Source: Paracoccus tegillarcae (GTDB taxonomy: Bacteria; Pseudomonadota; Alphaproteobacteria; Rhodobacterales; Rhodobacteraceae). From it: a stretch of DNA of 64,000 nt. The translations under genes and the position numbers were made by a program. The DNA lies in the NCBI RefSeq assembly GCF_002847305.1, contig NZ_CP025408.1:3493001-3557000 (forward strand), read 5' to 3'. The notes beneath the pieces were generated by a model. The model made no database searches. It was not told where the DNA came from and worked only from the letters and a program-made list of their open reading frames with translations. Positions 61,670-64,000 of the stretch are shown piece after piece. Numbering within the stretch: the first letter of the stretch is position 1; each line of letters starts with the position of its first letter.

Positions 61670-62239
61670 GACACCGCGTCAGATAAACCCACGAATGACG
61701 TAACGACGCTACGCAACTTGCCCAAATTAACCTTTCTTAAATTTACAAAATGATGCTAAGATTCATATATGAATGAAAGCAATGCTGGCATTTCTGGTTC
61801 GAAATATCAGAATTATCAGCATCTTATTTAGAGTTTACTCTGGCTCCGGGGTCTGGATCCAGTTGAGGTCAAAGAGGCATAGATAAGGCAGGAACGGTCA
61901 GTTTCCCGTTGCATGGGGATGGTCGTTGCACCTGCAGACATCACGATTAAGTCACATAGCCCTCGGTTATGTTTTTTCCAGTTCCGTCACAATCATCACT
62001 GGGTTTACCCAAATGTTTGTGTCGGCGGCCAGCTGCGGGTCTTGCCATGATTGTCCTTGGGGTCTTTGGGGGGGCCAAGTACGACCCCGAGGGTACCAGG
62101 TGCTTCGGCACCAATGGTAAGGCCCGCGCTGGTCGAGCACTCAACCGGTGCTCTGCATTCCAGCGCTGAGCCAGCGTTTTTATCCGCAGAATCCCGATCC
62201 GCAGCATCCGCCCCTTGCCCCTTATCAACCATATGCCTA
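61670..62239. other. Structured intergenic region before ssrA
   Basis: About 570 bases with no confident gene. The first 150 bases are AT-rich. Further on lie a GGTGC-TTCG-GCACC tetraloop hairpin (about 62,097-62,112), a gagcac/gtgctc hairpin (about 62,135-62,155), and cgctg-agc-cagcg followed by TTTTT (about 62,163-62,181), which could end an RNA. A short frame from ATG 62047 (MIVLGVFGGAKYDPEG, 40 aa) ends before that hairpin. An sRNA or tiny peptide gene is possible but unproven. Confidence 0.4.
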
Positions 62240-62560
62240 TATTTGTCTTGTTCGGGCTTGCCCGGACTATGGACATAAACGCGCTCGTAATAAGCGGATC
62301 GGACCCGGGGGCGGTACCCGGCGGCTCCACCAGATCACCCTCGTTGGGGGACCATGGGGCCGAAATAGGATCGACGAACGTCTAAAGGGGTTATGCTTTG
62401 TCTCGGTGAGCTACCACCGATATCGGTGCAAATTGTACAGTTGCCAACGACAACCGTGCTCCGGTCGCTCTGGCTGCGTAAGCAGTTCGAGAGATCGAAA
62501 ATTAAGTCCTTGCGCCTAGCCGCGTAAGGCGGGGTTCGCAGGTACCTGGCAACAGAAACC
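62240..62560 (+). ncRNA. ssrA: Permuted two-piece tmRNA (ssrA)
   Basis: Gene for transfer-messenger RNA in the alphaproteobacterial circularly permuted form. The acceptor piece lies first and ends CGGCTCCACCA at 62332, with the T-arm-like CCGGG-GGCGGTA-CCCGG. After a short loop the coding piece starts GGGGCCGAAATAGGATCGACGA at 62356; its GGGGCCG pairs with the acceptor CGGCTCC. The tag frame 62443-62481 encodes ANDNRAPVALAA followed by TAA. Outer ends are estimated. tmRNA rescues stalled ribosomes and marks the product for proteolysis by ClpXP/ClpAP, aided by SspB, whose gene starts 1.4 kb away. Confidence 0.95.
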
Positions 62561-62629
62561 TGCACTTAATCCCCGCATTTACCTTGATGATACAATCGGT
62601 GACTATCCCTTTGCAAAACGGGGGGATGC

Positions 62630-63856
62630 GTGTTCGGCTATCGCGAGATCTTCATCACATTCTGGCGCATCGGCTGGCTGTCCTTTGGCGGTCCGGCGGC
62701 GCAGATCGCGCTGATGCATCGCGAATTGGTCGATCGCCTGGGCTGGCTGACCGAGGCGCAATTCCTGCGCGCCCTGTCGCTGTGCATGTTGCTGCCGGGC
62801 CCCGAGGCCACACAGCTTGCCGCTTATGCCGGCTGGCGCTTGCGCGGCATTCCCGGCGGGTTGCTGGCCGGCGGATTGTTCATCCTGCCCGGCGCGCTGG
62901 TGATCGCGGCCCTGGCTGCGGCCTATGTCGCATGGGGACAGTTGCCCCTGATCCAGGCCGCCTTCTTCGGGATCAAGGCCTGTGTCTTCGTGATCGTGAT
63001 CGAGGCGCTGCTGCGCGTGGCGGGTCGCGCGCTCAAGGGAAACGCCCATCGACTGATCGCGCTGGCGGCCTTTGTGGCGATCGCAGCTTTTGGCCTGCCC
63101 TTCCCGCTTGTCATTCTGGCCGCGGCACTGGCCGGTGCGCTGACCGCCCGCAGCACCGCAACGGCCAGTTCATCGCGACCAACCTCTGGACTGTGGCTGT
63201 TTCTGCCCGGCATCCCGATCTGGCTGGCCCCCATCGCGCTGGCATGGCTGGCAGGCTCGGCTTTTCTGACGCAATTGGGCCTGTTCTTTGCCAAACTGGC
63301 CATCGTCACATTTGGCGGCGCCTATGCGGTGCTGACCTATATGACCCAGACCGTGGTGCAGGACCTGGGCTGGCTGACCACCGGACAGATGATGGATGCG
63401 CTCGGGCTGGCGGAAACCACGCCGGGGCCGCTGATTCTGGTGACCGAATTCGTGGCCTGGCTGGCGGGCGATGTGCAGGGCGGCCCGGCCCTGGCTGCCA
63501 CGGCAGCCGCGCTCAGCCTGTGGGTGACCTTCGTGCCCTCGTTTCTGTTCATCTTTGCGCTTGCCCCTTCGATCGACTGGCTCGCCAGCCAGCCACGCCT
63601 TGCCGCCGCACTGGAGGGAGTGACAGCCGCCGTGGTCGGCGTGATCGGTACGCTGGCACTGTGGTTTGGCGTTCAGGTTCTGTTTTCGGGCCAGACCATC
63701 CAGGCAGGTCCGCTGCAACTGCCCGACCCGACCGGATTTGACTGGCGCGCGGGTCTGATCGCAGCTCTCGCGGCCATCGCATTGCTGCGCCTGCACCTTG
63801 GTCTGCTCTGGGTGCTGGCGGGTTCCGCCGTGGCGGGCCTGCTGCTGGCGCTATAG
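62630..63856 (+). CDS. chrA: Chromate transporter family protein (long-chain CHR)
   Basis: A 408-residue membrane protein with two CHR halves of about five or six TM segments. Half 1 has FWRIGWLSFGGPAAQIALMHRELV, MLLPGPEATQLAAYAGWR and GLLAGGLFILPGALVI. Half 2 repeats the pattern with FFAKLAIVTFGGAYAVL and GLAETTPGPLILVTEFVAW. The GTG start at 62630 fits MFGYREIFITFW. It may export chromate or another oxyanion; specificity not shown. Confidence 0.93.
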   Translation: MFGYREIFITFWRIGWLSFGGPAAQIALMHRELVDRLGWLTEAQFLRALSLCMLLPGPEATQLAAYAGWRLRGIPGGLLAGGLFILPGALVIAALAAAYVAWGQLPLIQAAFFGIKACVFVIVIEALLRVAGRALKGNAHRLIALAAFVAIAAFGLPFPLVILAAALAGALTARSTATASSSRPTSGLWLFLPGIPIWLAPIALAWLAGSAFLTQLGLFFAKLAIVTFGGAYAVLTYMTQTVVQDLGWLTTGQMMDALGLAETTPGPLILVTEFVAWLAGDVQGGPALAATAAALSLWVTFVPSFLFIFALAPSIDWLASQPRLAAALEGVTAAVVGVIGTLALWFGVQVLFSGQTIQAGPLQLPDPTGFDWRAGLIAALAAIALLRLHLGLLWVLAGSAVAGLLLAL

Positions 63857-63937
63857 CGCGCAGGGCCCGGATTGTACCCCTTTTCTTCGCCGGTCATATC
63901 CTTATGCTGGCCGCAACGAGGGAAAGGATACCGCGAT

Positions 63938-64000
63938 ATGACGCGCAGCCGGATCGACTATGGCAACATGATGCACCGGGCGATGCAGGGCCTGATCGCG
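63938..64000 (+). CDS. sspB: SspB-like ClpXP adaptor (5' end only)
   Basis: Twenty-one codons are visible before the window ends: MTRSRIDYGNMMHRAMQGLIA, matching the N-terminus of alphaproteobacterial SspB (RxxIDYGxxMHxAMxGLI). AAAGGA precedes the ATG. SspB delivers ssrA-tagged proteins to ClpX. The rest lies outside the window. Confidence 0.8.
   Translation, partial: MTRSRIDYGNMMHRAMQGLIA

Noticed and set aside
61947..62330. Minus-strand 127-aa frame over the ssrA acceptor piece (starts MEPPGTAPGSD)
   Set aside because: It reads antisense across the conserved CGGCTCCACCA end of tmRNA; frames of this kind are a known misannotation.

Overview
The window looks like chromosome of an alphaproteobacterium of the Rhodobacterales, most likely Paracoccus or a close relative. 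The evidence is its high GC content, the permuted two-piece tmRNA with an alphaproteobacterial tag (ANDNRAPVALAA), families typical of this order (DUF1489, DUF2125, an alpha-type SspB start), an atpHAGDC operon, and strong AAGGAG-type ribosome binding sites. The genus is inferred from pattern, not from a database search.

Layout. 1-12.6 kb is housekeeping: purU, a 2Fe-2S ferredoxin, a DegP-like protease, hflK-hflC, proA, a DUF1203 gene broken by two in-frame stops, a serine acetyltransferase-like gene, two identical tRNA-Asp genes, an Ala/Asp-repeat PRC-barrel protein, anmK and tyrS. 12.6-23 kb carries a DUF1989 protein, trkH, a glycine-rich membrane protein coupled to xseA, purD, a GNAT acetyltransferase, prs with a lipase, a DsbA-fold isomerase with an alpha/beta hydrolase, and a small H-type lectin gene in an AT-rich patch. 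23.3-28.2 kb is the F1 ATP synthase operon on the minus strand. 28.5-42.6 kb holds a methyltransferase, gloB, clpA, an EEP-family phosphatase/nuclease, hisC-tyrC, DUF2125, a ChaC-like cyclotransferase, an ExbB/MotA-like plus OmpA/MotB-like pair, DUF1489 and an AbrB-family membrane protein.

42.6-50.6 kb is an accessory defence island in otherwise core sequence. It contains a two-gene CBASS (patatin phospholipase CapV plus a CD-NTase with an AGS-C sensor domain), a CRISPR-like mini-array of three 36-nt repeats separated by two 36-nt spacers with no recognisable cas gene, an unassigned basic 158-aa ORF beside the presumed leader of that array, a DUF3644 gene, an IS66 transposase relic, a complete IS3-family element with a T TTT TTG frameshift site, and the 3' remnant of a Swt1-like HEPN gene. 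The island is AT-richer, littered with gene fragments, and ends abruptly at a fatty acid desaturase.

50.6-64 kb returns to core genes: desaturase, guaB, a FadL-type porin, a P-loop ATPase followed by metA (predicted acetyl-CoA dependent), an unknown 353-aa gene, ppk2 with a TPM-domain protein, an SDR, an orphan solute-binding protein, the permuted ssrA tmRNA, a chromate-transporter-family protein and the first 21 codons of sspB. ssrA, sspB and clpA all lie in one window and belong to the same tagged-protein disposal pathway.

The best candidate for something undescribed is the array at 45,718-45,897 together with the adjacent ORF at 46,188-46,664. All family names are assigned from motifs read by eye.
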